Part shown: positions 53,798-62,986 of the stretch, piece after piece
How positions within the stretch are numbered: the stretch's first letter is position 1
Layout of the letters: each line of letters begins with the position of its first letter
From: VFMC01 sp050248155
GTDB taxonomy: Bacteria; Actinomycetota; Acidimicrobiia; Acidimicrobiales; Ilumatobacteraceae
Assembly (NCBI GenBank): GCA_050248155.1
Contig: JBFWSW010000009.1
Coordinates: forward strand, 34,771 to 98,770
Length of the DNA stretch: 64,000 nt
Direction of reading: 5' to 3'
Made by a program: the position numbers and the translations under genes
The notes under the pieces: generated by a model
Seen by the model: the letters and a program-made list of their open reading frames with translations, nothing else
The model's database searches: none
What the model was told of the DNA's origin: nothing

Positions 53798-54862
53798 ATG
53801 ATTCGACCGATCCGACTCGCCGCCGCCGTCGCGGCACTCTCACTGGTCGCCGTCGCCTGCGGCGGTGACGACGACGCTGCCGACACGACATCGGCCACCA
53901 CTCCGGCGACGATGGCCCCCACGACGATGTCCGAGACGACGATGGCTCCGGAGATGGGTGACATCGTCGACACCGCGGTCGCCGCCGGCGGCTTCGACAC
54001 GTTGGTCGCCGCGGTGCAGGCCGCTGGTCTGGAGGAGACGTTGCGCGGCCCGGGGCCGTTCACTGTGTTCGCGCCGACCGACGAGGCGTTCGCTGCGCTG
54101 CCCGACGGCACGCTCGATGCGCTGCTGGCCGACCCGACCGGTGATCTGGCGTCGATCCTCACCTATCACGTGGTGCCCGGCAAGGTGATGGCCGCCGACG
54201 TCGTCGGGCTCGACGGCGACGAGGTCGCCACCGTGAACGGTGCGGCGCTGACCGTCGGGGTCGACGGATCGAACGTCACCCTCACCGATGCCACGGGCAA
54301 CACGGTGAACGTGGTGCAGACCGACATCGAGACCTCCAACGGCGTCATCCACGTCATCGACGGCGTCCTCCTGCCGATGGCGCCGGAGATGGCGCCCGAG
54401 ACGACGATGTCCGAGACGACGATGGCTTCGGAGATGGGTGACATCGTCGACACCGCGGTCGCCGCCGGCGGCTTCGACACGTTGGTCGCCGCGGTGCAGG
54501 CCGCTGGTCTGGAGGAGACGTTGCGCGGCGACGGGCCGTTCACCGTGTTCGCGCCGACCGACGAGGCGTTCGCTGCGCTGCCCGACGGCACGCTCGATGC
54601 GCTGCTGGCAGACCCGACCGGTGATCTGGCGTCGATCCTCACCTATCACGTGGTGTCCGGCAAGGTGATGGCCGCCGATGTCGTCGGGCTCGACGGCGAC
54701 GAGGTCGCCACCGTGAACGGTGCGGCGTTGACGGTCGGGGTCGACGGATCGAACGTCACCCTCACCGATGCGGCGGGCAACACGGTGAACGTGGTGCAGA
54801 CCGACATCGAGACCTCCAACGGCGTCATCCACGTCATCGACGGCGTCCTCCTGCCCGGCTGA
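53798..54862 (+). CDS. Lipoprotein with two near-identical fasciclin (FAS1) domains
   Basis: The 354-residue protein has a signal segment with lipobox VAVAC (Cys at about residue 21), a Thr/Met-rich linker, and two FAS1 domains. Each contains VFAPTDEAFAALPDGTLDAL, LTYHVV near its centre, and VIHVIDGVLLP at the end. FAS1 domains mediate adhesion; M. tuberculosis MPT70 and MPT83 are relatives controlled by SigK. The domains arose by a recent 480-base tandem duplication. The leader is about 40 bases from the predicted promoter. Confidence 0.94.
   Translation: MIRPIRLAAAVAALSLVAVACGGDDDAADTTSATTPATMAPTTMSETTMAPEMGDIVDTAVAAGGFDTLVAAVQAAGLEETLRGPGPFTVFAPTDEAFAALPDGTLDALLADPTGDLASILTYHVVPGKVMAADVVGLDGDEVATVNGAALTVGVDGSNVTLTDATGNTVNVVQTDIETSNGVIHVIDGVLLPMAPEMAPETTMSETTMASEMGDIVDTAVAAGGFDTLVAAVQAAGLEETLRGDGPFTVFAPTDEAFAALPDGTLDALLADPTGDLASILTYHVVSGKVMAADVVGLDGDEVATVNGAALTVGVDGSNVTLTDAAGNTVNVVQTDIETSNGVIHVIDGVLLPG
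53931..54855 (+). repeat. Intragenic tandem duplication, 480-base period
   Basis: Copies at 53931-54375 and 54411-54855 are about 445 bases each and about 97% identical by eye. Differences are scattered and mostly single-base, for example CCCGGGG versus GACGGG in the coding of residues before PFTVFAP. A 35-base linker joins the copies, and the linker plus second copy give an exact 480-base offset. Confidence 0.92.
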
Positions 54863-54881
54863 TGCCCTGACCGGTTGATGC

Positions 54882-54925
54882 CTGCCCGGTGCGGCGCGTG
54901 GTTCGCTGTGCGTCGCACCGGGCAG
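54882..54925 (+). terminator. Hairpin after the fasciclin gene
   Basis: A perfect 12-base stem (CTGCCCGGTGCG with CGCACCGGGCAG) with a 20-base loop lies between the fasciclin gene and the ABC operon. Confidence 0.65.
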
Positions 54926-54987
54926 TGTGGACCAACATGATGCACGTGCCCGTACGACGCCGCTGCCCCGTCAGCCGGAGGATCTGA

Positions 54988-56109
54988 GTGTTCCTCGCGC
55001 TCCGCGAGATCCGCCGAGGTCTCGTCCGCTTCGGGCTGCTCGCGCTCGCAGTCGCCCTGCTGATGTTCCTCGTGCTGTTCCAACAGGCGTTGCAGGACGG
55101 CCTGATCACGTCGTTCGTCGGCGCGATCCGCAACCAGTCGGCGCCCGTCATCGTGTACAGCGTCGACGGCCAGCGCACGCTGCAGGGCAGCATCATCTCC
55201 CCGGAGCTCGAGGCGGCCGTGCGCGCCACCGACGGGGTCGGGGCCGCCGCACGGCTGGGCCAAGGGACGTTCACCGTGCGGGTGGGCGACGGCGAGGCCG
55301 ACGACGCGGCGATCGTCGGCACCGACGACAGCACGCTCGGACGGCCCGTGTCCGTCACAGCGGGCCGCTTTCCGAGCGGCCCCTTCGAAGCCGTGGGCAG
55401 CGATGGCGACTTCTCGGTGGGGGATGAGGTGGAGGTGCTCGCCGGTCCAGGCGGTCGGCCCGTCGACATCACCGTCGTCGGCATCGCACGGGATGTGCAG
55501 CTCAGCGTGTCGCCGACCCTGTTCACCGACCTCGACACCTATGAGGCCTCGGTGCGTGCGGCCAACCCCGACGCGCGGTCGATCCTGCCGAATGCGATGC
55601 TCGTGCGCCCGAACGGCGACGTGGCGGCCGACGTGTTGACGGAGCGGATCAACGCCTCGTCGTCCGAGCTCGACGCGCTCACCCGCGAGGACGCAGCGAC
55701 GAAGACGCCGGGAGTCGCGCAGGTCCGGCAGTCCTTCAGCGTCATCTTCTTGCTGTACGGCCTCGTCGTTCCGCTCGTGACCGGGTTGTTCTTCCTCATC
55801 GTGACGTTGCAGAAGTCCGGCGCGCTCACGCTGCTCCGAGCAGTGGGAGCACGCGCCGGATCACTCGCTCGCGCGCTGCTCCTCCAGGTGCTGGTCGTCA
55901 CGTGCATCGGCATCGCGATCGGGGTGGCGCTGTACCTCCCCCTGTCGGGGATGCGCGTCGGAGGACTCGAGCTCCGCTTCGATGCGAGAGCCGCGTCGCT
56001 GTGGTCGGCGCTGTTCCTGACGCTCGGCCTGCTGAGCACGCTGATCTCGCTGCGCCGCGTGCTGCGCATCGATCCGATCGAGGCGACCGCCGGACCGGGT
56101 GTCCGATGA
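54988..56109 (+). CDS. ABC transporter permease, FtsX/MacB type (first)
   Basis: The 373-residue protein has one N-terminal helix, a periplasmic-type domain of about 190 residues, then three helices at the C-terminus with a FtsX-like region (VARQ-like loop then LLRAVGARAGSLARALLLQV). This topology is that of MacB/LolE permeases that export or move lipoproteins and peptides. GTG 54988 has GGAGG six bases upstream. The stop overlaps the second permease as ATGA. Confidence 0.9.
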   Translation: MFLALREIRRGLVRFGLLALAVALLMFLVLFQQALQDGLITSFVGAIRNQSAPVIVYSVDGQRTLQGSIISPELEAAVRATDGVGAAARLGQGTFTVRVGDGEADDAAIVGTDDSTLGRPVSVTAGRFPSGPFEAVGSDGDFSVGDEVEVLAGPGGRPVDITVVGIARDVQLSVSPTLFTDLDTYEASVRAANPDARSILPNAMLVRPNGDVAADVLTERINASSSELDALTREDAATKTPGVAQVRQSFSVIFLLYGLVVPLVTGLFFLIVTLQKSGALTLLRAVGARAGSLARALLLQVLVVTCIGIAIGVALYLPLSGMRVGGLELRFDARAASLWSALFLTLGLLSTLISLRRVLRIDPIEATAGPGVR

Positions 56110-57224
56110 GGCTGGCGCTGCGCGAGCTGCACCGTCGACCGGGCAGGTTCCTCGTCGCGACGGCGATCCTCGGCGTGATCGCCGTGCTGCTGATGTTCCT
56201 CGGCGGGCTGCTCGACGGGTTGCTCGCGTCGTCGACAGGGGCCTATCGCGCCCAGCGAGCCGACGTCATCGTCTACTCGGCGAACGCGCGCGAGTCGCTG
56301 GTCCGCAGCCGCGTCGACAGCACCGACCGGGAGGCCATCGAACAGCTGCGCGGAGTCGAGGCGGTCGGTGGGCTCGGCAGCGTGCAACTCGGGGCACGCC
56401 CCGAGGGCGACCCGCAGAGCCGGGATCTGATCTCCACGGTCCTGTTCGGCTACGAGCTGGCTCCCGCCGGACTGCCCGACGAGCCACCGGCGCGTGGCAC
56501 GGTGATCGCCGACACCAGCGCCCGCACCGACGGTGTCGACGAGGGCGACGTGCTCCTGCTCGGGCCGCTGCGCACGCCGGTCGAGGTGGTGGGCTTCGTC
56601 GACGACACTCGCTACGCCGGACAGGCCAGCCTGTGGGGATCGATCGAGACGTGGCAAGACGTGATCACGGCCAACCGTCCGGACCGCGCGTTCGCCGGAG
56701 GTGCCGTGCAGGCGCTGGTGGTCTGGGCCGGTGACGTCGACGCCGGGGAGCTCGCGACGACGATCGACACCGCCACCGAGGGTCGCACGGCGTCGCTCAC
56801 CCTCGATGATGCCATCGATGCGCTGCCGGGCGTCGAGCAGCAGCGCTCGACCTTCAACCAGATCATCCGCGCCACCGCGCTCGTGGCCCTGGTCGTCGTG
56901 GCGCTGTTCTTCGCCCTGATCACGGTCGAGCGCACGGCGCTGTACGGCATCCTCAAAGCTGTCGGTGCGTCGAGCTGGACGCTCTTCGGCGGGGTCGTGA
57001 TCCAGGCGCTCGTGGTGACGCTGACCGCCTCCGTCGCCGGGGCAGGCGCGGCACTCCTGCTCGACGCCGCCCTGCCGGCGGGGTCGATCCCGTTCGAGGT
57101 GCTGTCCAGCCGCCTGACGAGCAGCATCGTGCTCATGATCGTGGCCGCGGTGATCGGCAGCGCGTTCTCGCTCCGCCGTGTGCTGCGCATCGACCCCGCC
57201 TCGGCCATCGGGACCGCGTCGTGA
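56106..57224 (+). CDS. ABC transporter permease, FtsX/MacB type (second)
   Basis: The 372-residue protein has the same topology as its neighbour: N-terminal helix, large external domain, then helices containing LITVERTALYGILKAVGASSW and ending LRRVLRIDPASAIG. The two permeases probably form a heterodimer. ATG 56106 overlaps the previous stop. Confidence 0.9.
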   Translation: MRLALRELHRRPGRFLVATAILGVIAVLLMFLGGLLDGLLASSTGAYRAQRADVIVYSANARESLVRSRVDSTDREAIEQLRGVEAVGGLGSVQLGARPEGDPQSRDLISTVLFGYELAPAGLPDEPPARGTVIADTSARTDGVDEGDVLLLGPLRTPVEVVGFVDDTRYAGQASLWGSIETWQDVITANRPDRAFAGGAVQALVVWAGDVDAGELATTIDTATEGRTASLTLDDAIDALPGVEQQRSTFNQIIRATALVALVVVALFFALITVERTALYGILKAVGASSWTLFGGVVIQALVVTLTASVAGAGAALLLDAALPAGSIPFEVLSSRLTSSIVLMIVAAVIGSAFSLRRVLRIDPASAIGTAS

Positions 57225-57256
57225 GCCGTCACGCCACCACCACGAAGGAGGACACC

Positions 57257-57949
57257 GTGGATCCGGCACAGCCGGCGCTGTGCATGCAGGCCGTGCGCAA
57301 GACCTATGGCTCGGGCGACCAAGAGGTCGTCGCCATCGAGCACGTCGACCTCGAGGTCGGCAGCGACGAGATCATCGCGCTCGTCGGCCCGTCGGGATCG
57401 GGCAAGACCACGCTGTGCTCGATCGCCGGCGGCCTGCTCGCCGCCACCGATGGAACCGTCCTCGTCGCCGGCCGAGACATCACCGGGCTCTCGTCACGGG
57501 AGCTGACCGACTTCCGGCGGACCATGGTCGGGTTCGTGTTCCAGAGCGTGAACCTGGTGCCGTTCCTGACGGCGCGAGAGAACCTGCTGGTGGTCGACGA
57601 GCTCGCCGGTCGTCAGCGACTCGGTCGCGCCGAGGCGAAGGCACGGGCCGATCAGCTGCTCGACGAACTGGGACTCGCGCATCGAGCGGGGAACCTGCCT
57701 GCGAAGCTCTCGGGTGGCGAGCGTCAGCGGGTGGCCATCGGTCGGGCGCTGATGAACCGGCCCCGGCTCGTCCTGTTCGACGAGCCGACCTCGGCGCTCG
57801 ACTCGCACCTCGGCGATCAGGTCGTCAAGCTGATCCGCGACGAGATGAAGGCCCGTGGCACGGCTGCGATCATCGTGACCCACGACGATCGGATCACGCA
57901 CTACGCCGACCGGGTGGTGCGCATCGAGGACGGTCGCATCCGCGCCTGA
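57257..57949 (+). CDS. ABC transporter ATP-binding protein (MacB/LolD type)
   Basis: The 230-residue ATPase has Walker A GPSGSGKTT near residue 44, Q-loop VFQSVNLVPF near 92, signature LSGGERQRVAIGRAL near 145, Walker B LVLFDEPTSALD near 170 and H-loop VTHDDR near 202. It drives the two permeases. I chose GTG 57257 because a GAAGGAGG site (57244-57251) lies five bases upstream; GTG 57221 would add twelve residues and overlap the permease stop. Confidence 0.94.
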   Translation: MDPAQPALCMQAVRKTYGSGDQEVVAIEHVDLEVGSDEIIALVGPSGSGKTTLCSIAGGLLAATDGTVLVAGRDITGLSSRELTDFRRTMVGFVFQSVNLVPFLTARENLLVVDELAGRQRLGRAEAKARADQLLDELGLAHRAGNLPAKLSGGERQRVAIGRALMNRPRLVLFDEPTSALDSHLGDQVVKLIRDEMKARGTAAIIVTHDDRITHYADRVVRIEDGRIRA

Positions 57950-57965
57950 CAACTCCCGACCTCGA

Positions 57966-58655
57966 TCATCCGCTCCCGTGGCCCGTGTCCGAGTCGGTCT
58001 CGATGTCGGTGCCGTGACGCAGGTCGAACCGAGCCCACGCCGACGTGCTCTCGTCGGCGACGTCCTCGGTCGTGTGCCCGGCCGCGGCGCTGCGCACCTC
58101 GATCAGGATCTCGTGATCGAGCAGGTGGATCGTCAGGCGACATGCCCGTCTCGTGCGGAGCGTCGTCTGCAGCACCAGCTCGGTGACGACCATCTGCGCC
58201 TCCTCGAGCAACGAGCGCGGGCAGATGGCAGCGAGCACGCGTTCGCAGCTCGTGCGAACCACCCGGAGGCACCACGAGTCGTACGGCACGTGCACGTCGA
58301 GCAAGCACTCGGTGGAACTGCCGGGCGGCGAAAGTCGGACATCAGCCGTACGCCGCCTTCGCGACTGGGTGAACCGCGACCACCAGCGCGCTCGCCGCGG
58401 GTCGGGAGCTCCGACCACGGCGTCGACCGACCCGTCGGGTCCGTGCACGACGAGCTGGGCGCCGGCGCGCACCGCCAGGGCCTGGCCGGCGCGGATCGCG
58501 AACTGCCGGTTCAGGAACACACCGACTGGTCGACCTGCCGGCACGTGTGCCAGGGCCCACCCGTCCGGGTGGGGACAGACGTACACGACGTTCGTGTCTC
58601 GGGCGCGGTCCACCACGTTCGAGACATCGTGGGGTGAGGTGTCGGAGTTACACAC
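57966..58655 (-). CDS. DUF2188-like protein with an ATPase-like C-terminal domain
   Basis: The 229-residue protein has an N-terminal segment (VVYVCPHPDGWALAHVPAGR, then FLNRQFAIRAGQALAV) that resembles DUF2188. From about residue 118 it resembles the HATPase fold of anti-sigma regulatory kinases, with an incomplete Asn box (VVTELVLQTTLRT where NAV/E is usual). It may be a regulatory protein that has lost ATP binding. Start GTG 58655; its AGAGG site lies in the loop of a CACCCG/CGGGTG stem (58654-58677). It converges with the ABC operon. Confidence 0.68.
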   Translation of the reverse strand: MCNSDTSPHDVSNVVDRARDTNVVYVCPHPDGWALAHVPAGRPVGVFLNRQFAIRAGQALAVRAGAQLVVHGPDGSVDAVVGAPDPRRARWWSRFTQSRRRRTADVRLSPPGSSTECLLDVHVPYDSWCLRVVRTSCERVLAAICPRSLLEEAQMVVTELVLQTTLRTRRACRLTIHLLDHEILIEVRSAAAGHTTEDVADESTSAWARFDLRHGTDIETDSDTGHGSG

Positions 58656-58703
58656 CCGGCTTCACCTCTTCGGGTGCTCGTCAGAGCGGCCGCGGTTGCT
58701 GCC

Positions 58704-60104
58704 TCACCACATGGGGTACTTGGCTTTGTCGGGCAGGCCGGAGCGGGCGGTGATCGCCTCGCCCATGCGCTGGGCATCGGCCCACAGGCGCTCCTCGTCG
58801 ATCGTCGTGCAGTGGCCATCCTCAACCACCACCTTGCCGTCGACCAGCACCGTGTGCACCCCGCGCCCGTCCGCCGACCACACCAGCTGGTTCATCACGT
58901 TCAGCAGGGGCCGCCATTCGGGCCGGTCGGTGTCGTGGAGCACGATGTCGGCCTTCATGCCCGGCACCAGCGCGCCGATCTCGTCCTGCATCAGCATCGT
59001 GCGTGCGCCACCCAGGGTCGCCATCTCGTAGGCGAGCTCGGCCGGGAACATCTGTGCGTCGACACGCGCGTCCTTGAACAGCCCGGCCACGAGATAGGTG
59101 GCGCGCATCAGGTCGCTGTAGTTCGAGGCGTTGTTTCCATCGGTGCCGATCGAGACGTTGATGCCCCGCTGCACCATCTCGGGGAACTTGCCCACCTGGG
59201 TGACGCCGTACGCAACCTTCAACGCGGTGGTCGGGCAGTGCACGACGCTGGCACCCGACCTCACGATCGCGTCGAGCTCGGCATCGTCGATGCGCACCAC
59301 ATGGGTCATCGCCACGTTGCGGTCGAGCACACCGATCTCGTCGAGATGGATCATCGGGCGTTGACCGAACTCGGCGATGAAGCCGTCGGGGTCGAGCTGC
59401 GCGGGGGACATGTGGAACGACATGCCCACGCCGTGCAGGCCAGCCAGATCTTTCGCCGCGCGCCACAGCGGATCGCTGCACGTCGTGTGGCCGACGAGGA
59501 TGCTCCACGCGGCGATCCGACCGTCGGCGTGCGAGCGATGCGCGTCGAGCTGGTGCTGCAGGTGCGCGATCGCCTGATCGGTGGTCTGGCGGTACACCGA
59601 CGGCTCGGGCGGCAGGTCCCACACCCATCGACCGACCCGACCGCGGATGCCGACTTCGACGAGGCCCTCGATGACCTCGTCGAGGAAGCGGATCGTGCCC
59701 GCCTCGAGGAACGTCGTCGTGCCCGAGCGCAGCATCTCGACCGCGGCGAGCTGGCCGGACGTGCGCTCCTCGTCCGCGTCGTACACCGAGTACAAGGGGC
59801 ACAACCACTCGAAGACGTTCTCGACGAACGGCGTGTCGTCGGGGACGTAGCCGCGCGTGAGCGGCTCGCCGGTGATGTGGATGTGCGTGTTCACCATGCC
59901 GGGTGTCACGACGAAGCGGTCGCCACCGATCGTGCGGGCCGGCGCGTAGCGCGAGCGCAGATCGCTCGCCTTGCCCACGTCGACGATCGTCGACCCATCG
60001 ACTGCGACGGCGCCGTTGCGGATGATGTCGCGCGACGCGTTCATCGTCACCACCTGTGTGCCCGTGATGAGCAGGTCGACGGGTCGAGGCGCGGTGTCGT
60101 TCAT
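58704..60104 (-). CDS. ATZ/TRZ-type amidohydrolase, block B, downstream gene
   Basis: The 466-residue protein has NTHIHITGE near residue 67, FHMSPAQLD near 225, THVVRIDD near 263, CPTTALKVAYG near 295 and GTDGNNASNYSD near 318, fitting metal-dependent deaminase-like amidohydrolases. It is more distant from the other two in the window than they are from each other. GAGGAA lies three bases before the ATG. The ATG overlaps the methyltransferase stop (ATGA), so it is translationally coupled. Confidence 0.9.
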   Translation of the reverse strand: MNDTAPRPVDLLITGTQVVTMNASRDIIRNGAVAVDGSTIVDVGKASDLRSRYAPARTIGGDRFVVTPGMVNTHIHITGEPLTRGYVPDDTPFVENVFEWLCPLYSVYDADEERTSGQLAAVEMLRSGTTTFLEAGTIRFLDEVIEGLVEVGIRGRVGRWVWDLPPEPSVYRQTTDQAIAHLQHQLDAHRSHADGRIAAWSILVGHTTCSDPLWRAAKDLAGLHGVGMSFHMSPAQLDPDGFIAEFGQRPMIHLDEIGVLDRNVAMTHVVRIDDAELDAIVRSGASVVHCPTTALKVAYGVTQVGKFPEMVQRGINVSIGTDGNNASNYSDLMRATYLVAGLFKDARVDAQMFPAELAYEMATLGGARTMLMQDEIGALVPGMKADIVLHDTDRPEWRPLLNVMNQLVWSADGRGVHTVLVDGKVVVEDGHCTTIDEERLWADAQRMGEAITARSGLPDKAKYPMW

Positions 60105-61180
60105 GGGTTCCTCTCGGGGCGAGTCGCGACGTAGACGAAGTTGAAGCCGATCGGTTCGAGCAGGCGGATCTGTACGAAGCCGGCCGCGCGCAACCACCCG
60201 ACTGCCTGCGAGTGCGTCACCATGCGCCCGCGCTCGGTGTTGGCCAGCATCGTCAGGCCCATCTGCACACCGAACGCCTGACGCCGGCGGTCGTCGGTGA
60301 AGTAGTCGGCGATCACGACCTGCCCGCCGGGTGCCAGCGCGTCGAAGGCGCGCCCGACCAGCGCCCGAGCCCGCTCGTCTCCCTCCGTGCGGCAGACGTG
60401 GCCGAGGACCACGATGTCGAACGAGGACGGCTCGAGCGCGATCTCGAGGAAGTCGCCCGGACGCACCTCGACCCGGGGGCTCAGGCCGCGAGCAGCGACC
60501 GTCTCGGTGGCGAGCTCGATGACTCCGGGCAGGTCGTTGACGACCGCGGTGCCGTCCGGCGACTGTTCGAGCACCGCGATCGCCCAAGGAGCGCAGCCCG
60601 CGCCCAGGTCGAGCACCCGCAGGCCTGGCCGGCGAGCCCAACCCAACCGCAGACCGAGCCGCGATGCGGCGCGCAGCTGTGTCGCGAAGGTCGCGCGGAC
60701 GAGTGGGACGTAGAACGCCGCTGGGTCGCGCTCGATGGGCGATGCCACCACACCGGCGCGGATCGTGTTCGCCAGCCCCTCCCAGTTCGTGAGGGGTCCG
60801 GGGGCGACGCGCACGAGATGGGCCATCGACGCAGGACCGTTCGTGCACAGGTAGCGCTCGGCCGTCTCGGTGAGCTCGTAGACATCGTCGACCTGGTCGA
60901 GGAAGCCGAACCCCACCAACGCGTCGCACAGGTGCTGGAGGTGCACGGCCGACGCATCGAGCTCGCGGGCCAGCGGCTCGATGCGCGTCGGCCCGATCCG
61001 TTCGATCGCGTCGAAGACACCCAGCTCGACCGCGGCGACCAGCGTCCAGTACGACCCGACGCCCTGGATGATCGCCCACACGGGTCCGCTGGGCGGCGGC
61101 TTGACGTCCCGCCAGGGACGGCCCGTGTGGGCCATCGTGTGCTGCTTCTTCAGCTCGGGGTACGGCGAATCGGCTGCCAT
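60101..61180 (-). CDS. SAM-dependent O-methyltransferase (family 2 type)
   Basis: The 359-residue protein has an N-terminal helical dimerisation region (residues about 35-130, with a winged-helix look around ELDASAVHLQHLCDALVGFG). A SAM-binding fold follows: LRVLDLGAGCAPWAIAVLE near 188, VVNDLPGVIELA near 213, and PGGQVVIADYF near 290. Such enzymes methylate hydroxyl groups of secondary metabolites or aromatic intermediates. It lies between two amidohydrolase genes, nine bases after the upstream one, and is coupled to the downstream one. Confidence 0.9.
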   Translation of the reverse strand: MAADSPYPELKKQHTMAHTGRPWRDVKPPPSGPVWAIIQGVGSYWTLVAAVELGVFDAIERIGPTRIEPLARELDASAVHLQHLCDALVGFGFLDQVDDVYELTETAERYLCTNGPASMAHLVRVAPGPLTNWEGLANTIRAGVVASPIERDPAAFYVPLVRATFATQLRAASRLGLRLGWARRPGLRVLDLGAGCAPWAIAVLEQSPDGTAVVNDLPGVIELATETVAARGLSPRVEVRPGDFLEIALEPSSFDIVVLGHVCRTEGDERARALVGRAFDALAPGGQVVIADYFTDDRRRQAFGVQMGLTMLANTERGRMVTHSQAVGWLRAAGFVQIRLLEPIGFNFVYVATRPERNP

Positions 61181-61189
61181 CTCGATCCG

Positions 61190-62569
61190 TCAGCGAGCGT
61201 CGATCTGCGGCCAACGGTGCGGGACGACGAGACCCGCTCGTTCGAGCAGGGCTCGTTGCGCGGGCAGCGCCTGGCGGTAGAGGTCGTCGGTGTCGACGGT
61301 GACGCAGCGTCCGTCGCACAGCACCTGGCGTCCCGCGATGAACACGTCTCGCACACTGCGACCGTCGGTGCCCCAGACGAGTTGCAGGCCGATGTCACCG
61401 CGAGGGGCCCAACCCCATCCGTCACAGCGGTGCACGACGACGTCTGCCTGCTTGCCCGGCTCGAGCGAGCCGATGCGGTCGGCCATGCCGATCGCCTCGG
61501 CACCGGCGATCGTCGCCATCTCGAAGGCCTCGTGTGCGCCGAAGCGCGTGGGGTCGATGCGGGTGTCGCGCGCGATGCCGGCGGCCGCCGCAGCGGCACG
61601 GAGGATGTCGGCCGTGTCGCCTGCGTTGTGCGCGTCGCATCCGAGCGCGACACGTCCGCCGCGCTCGACGATCTCGGCATGGCGGCCGGCCTGTGTGGTG
61701 CCCTGTCCCAGCCGCAGGTACGCCCACGGGCAGTAGGCGATGGCGGTGCGCGACGACAGGATGCGGTCGATCTCGGCGTCGTCGAACCACACGCCGTGGG
61801 CGAGCAGCAGATGTGGTCCGAGCACGCCGAGGTGGTCGAGGTGCACGACCGGCCGCCGCCCGGTGCGAGCCAGGTAGCGATCGGGATCGGACGACGTGGG
61901 CGACAGGTGCATCGTCATGTTGGTGCCGGCCTCGCGCGCGAGGTCGGACGCGCCGACGAGCAGCTCGTCGGATGCGAGGTCGTGGCCCACGAGCGTGACC
62001 CACCCTTCCACCAGCCCCCCTCGAGGGTGCGCGGCGAGGACCGCCCGCTGTCGGTCGAGCACCTCGTCTGCGGGAGCGGCGAACGGGCCGACCTCGATGT
62101 CCCATCCCCACGTGCCGACGGTGCCCCGCATCCCGACAGCGCTGAGGCCCTGCACGACACGATCCGGATGCGCGACCGTCCCCGCCTCGACGAGGGTGGT
62201 GACACCGTTCTGCACCGACTCGACCGCACAGAGGGCAGCGGACAGCTCGTCGTCGTCGGGGGAGTGCGCGCCATGGATGGGCACCGACCACGAGAAGATC
62301 GACTCACCCGGCGCGAGGAGGTCGGGGGTGCAGCTCCGCACGAGCGGTCCGCCGGTGAGGTGCTGGTGCGCGTTGATCATGCCGGGCGTGACGACGCATC
62401 CCGTGGCGTCGACGACGCGCGCGTCCGGGTGCTCGGCACGCAACGCCGACGTCGACCCGACCGCGGCGATGACCGACCCCGCGACGACGACCGAGCCACC
62501 CGTCAAGACGTCACGTGTCGGGTTCATCGTCACGACGTCGCCGCCGGCGATGATCAGCTTCTCGGGCAC
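61190..62569 (-). CDS. ATZ/TRZ-type amidohydrolase, block B, upstream gene
   Basis: The 459-residue protein has NAHQHLTGG near residue 65, MHLSPTSSD near 220, LAHGVWFDDAE near 258, CPWAYLRLGQG near 284 and GCDAHNAGDTAD near 311. It is strongly similar along its length to the block A enzyme at 44874, including EAGTVAHPDR and WGWDIE. GTG 62569 is favoured by GGAGG five bases upstream; GTG 62575 overlaps that site. It heads the operon with the methyltransferase and the second amidohydrolase. Confidence 0.92.
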   Translation of the reverse strand: MPEKLIIAGGDVVTMNPTRDVLTGGSVVVAGSVIAAVGSTSALRAEHPDARVVDATGCVVTPGMINAHQHLTGGPLVRSCTPDLLAPGESIFSWSVPIHGAHSPDDDELSAALCAVESVQNGVTTLVEAGTVAHPDRVVQGLSAVGMRGTVGTWGWDIEVGPFAAPADEVLDRQRAVLAAHPRGGLVEGWVTLVGHDLASDELLVGASDLAREAGTNMTMHLSPTSSDPDRYLARTGRRPVVHLDHLGVLGPHLLLAHGVWFDDAEIDRILSSRTAIAYCPWAYLRLGQGTTQAGRHAEIVERGGRVALGCDAHNAGDTADILRAAAAAAGIARDTRIDPTRFGAHEAFEMATIAGAEAIGMADRIGSLEPGKQADVVVHRCDGWGWAPRGDIGLQLVWGTDGRSVRDVFIAGRQVLCDGRCVTVDTDDLYRQALPAQRALLERAGLVVPHRWPQIDAR

Positions 62570-62595
62570 AGCCACCTCCGGAATAGGGTGCGCTC

Positions 62596-62985
62596 GTGGC
62601 CGATCGCGTCAACCCGATGATCTTCGTCGACTTCCCCTGCACCGATCCCGAGGCGATGTCGAGCTTCTACGCAGACCTGTTCGGCTGGACGTTCAACCGC
62701 CGTCCCGCCGGCGAGTTCCACGAGGTCCTGCCCGGCGTGAAGCCCAACCTGGGCATCCACCGCAGCGACACGGCGATGAGCGGCCCGGTGCCGCGCATCT
62801 ACGTGATGGTCGACGAGCCGCCCGCGTACCTGTCCAAGGCCGTGTCGATGGGCGCGACCGTGCTGTGGGACGAGAAGGACTGGCCGGAGTTCGGGGCCCG
62901 CTACGCCGCGTTCCGCGATCCGTGGGGTGCCGAGGTCTGCCTCTGGCGCGACAAGGGCACCTACCAGCCCGGCAGCGCGTCGTAG
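62596..62985 (+). CDS. VOC-family protein, block B
   Basis: This 129-residue VOC protein has MIFVDFPCTD near residue 8, SSFYADLFGWTFNRRPAG near 22 and FRDPWGAEVCLWRDKG near 108, clearly paralogous to the block A VOC protein at 46306. TAGGGT (62584-62589) lies six bases before GTG 62596, so translation is probably leaderless. It is divergent from the block B amidohydrolase across only 26 bases. It converges with the HD-domain gene, with one base between stops. Confidence 0.9.
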   Translation: MADRVNPMIFVDFPCTDPEAMSSFYADLFGWTFNRRPAGEFHEVLPGVKPNLGIHRSDTAMSGPVPRIYVMVDEPPAYLSKAVSMGATVLWDEKDWPEFGARYAAFRDPWGAEVCLWRDKGTYQPGSAS

Positions 62986-62986
62986 A

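Noticed and set aside
53840..54832. A 330-codon frame antisense to the fasciclin gene with repeated His/Arg-rich segments
   Set aside because: Its repeats are only the mirror of the duplicated FAS1 domains and it has no signal or domain pattern.
53931..54855. Direct repeats considered as a CRISPR array
   Set aside because: There are only two copies, each 445 bases and coding; no short repeat-spacer pattern exists anywhere in the window.
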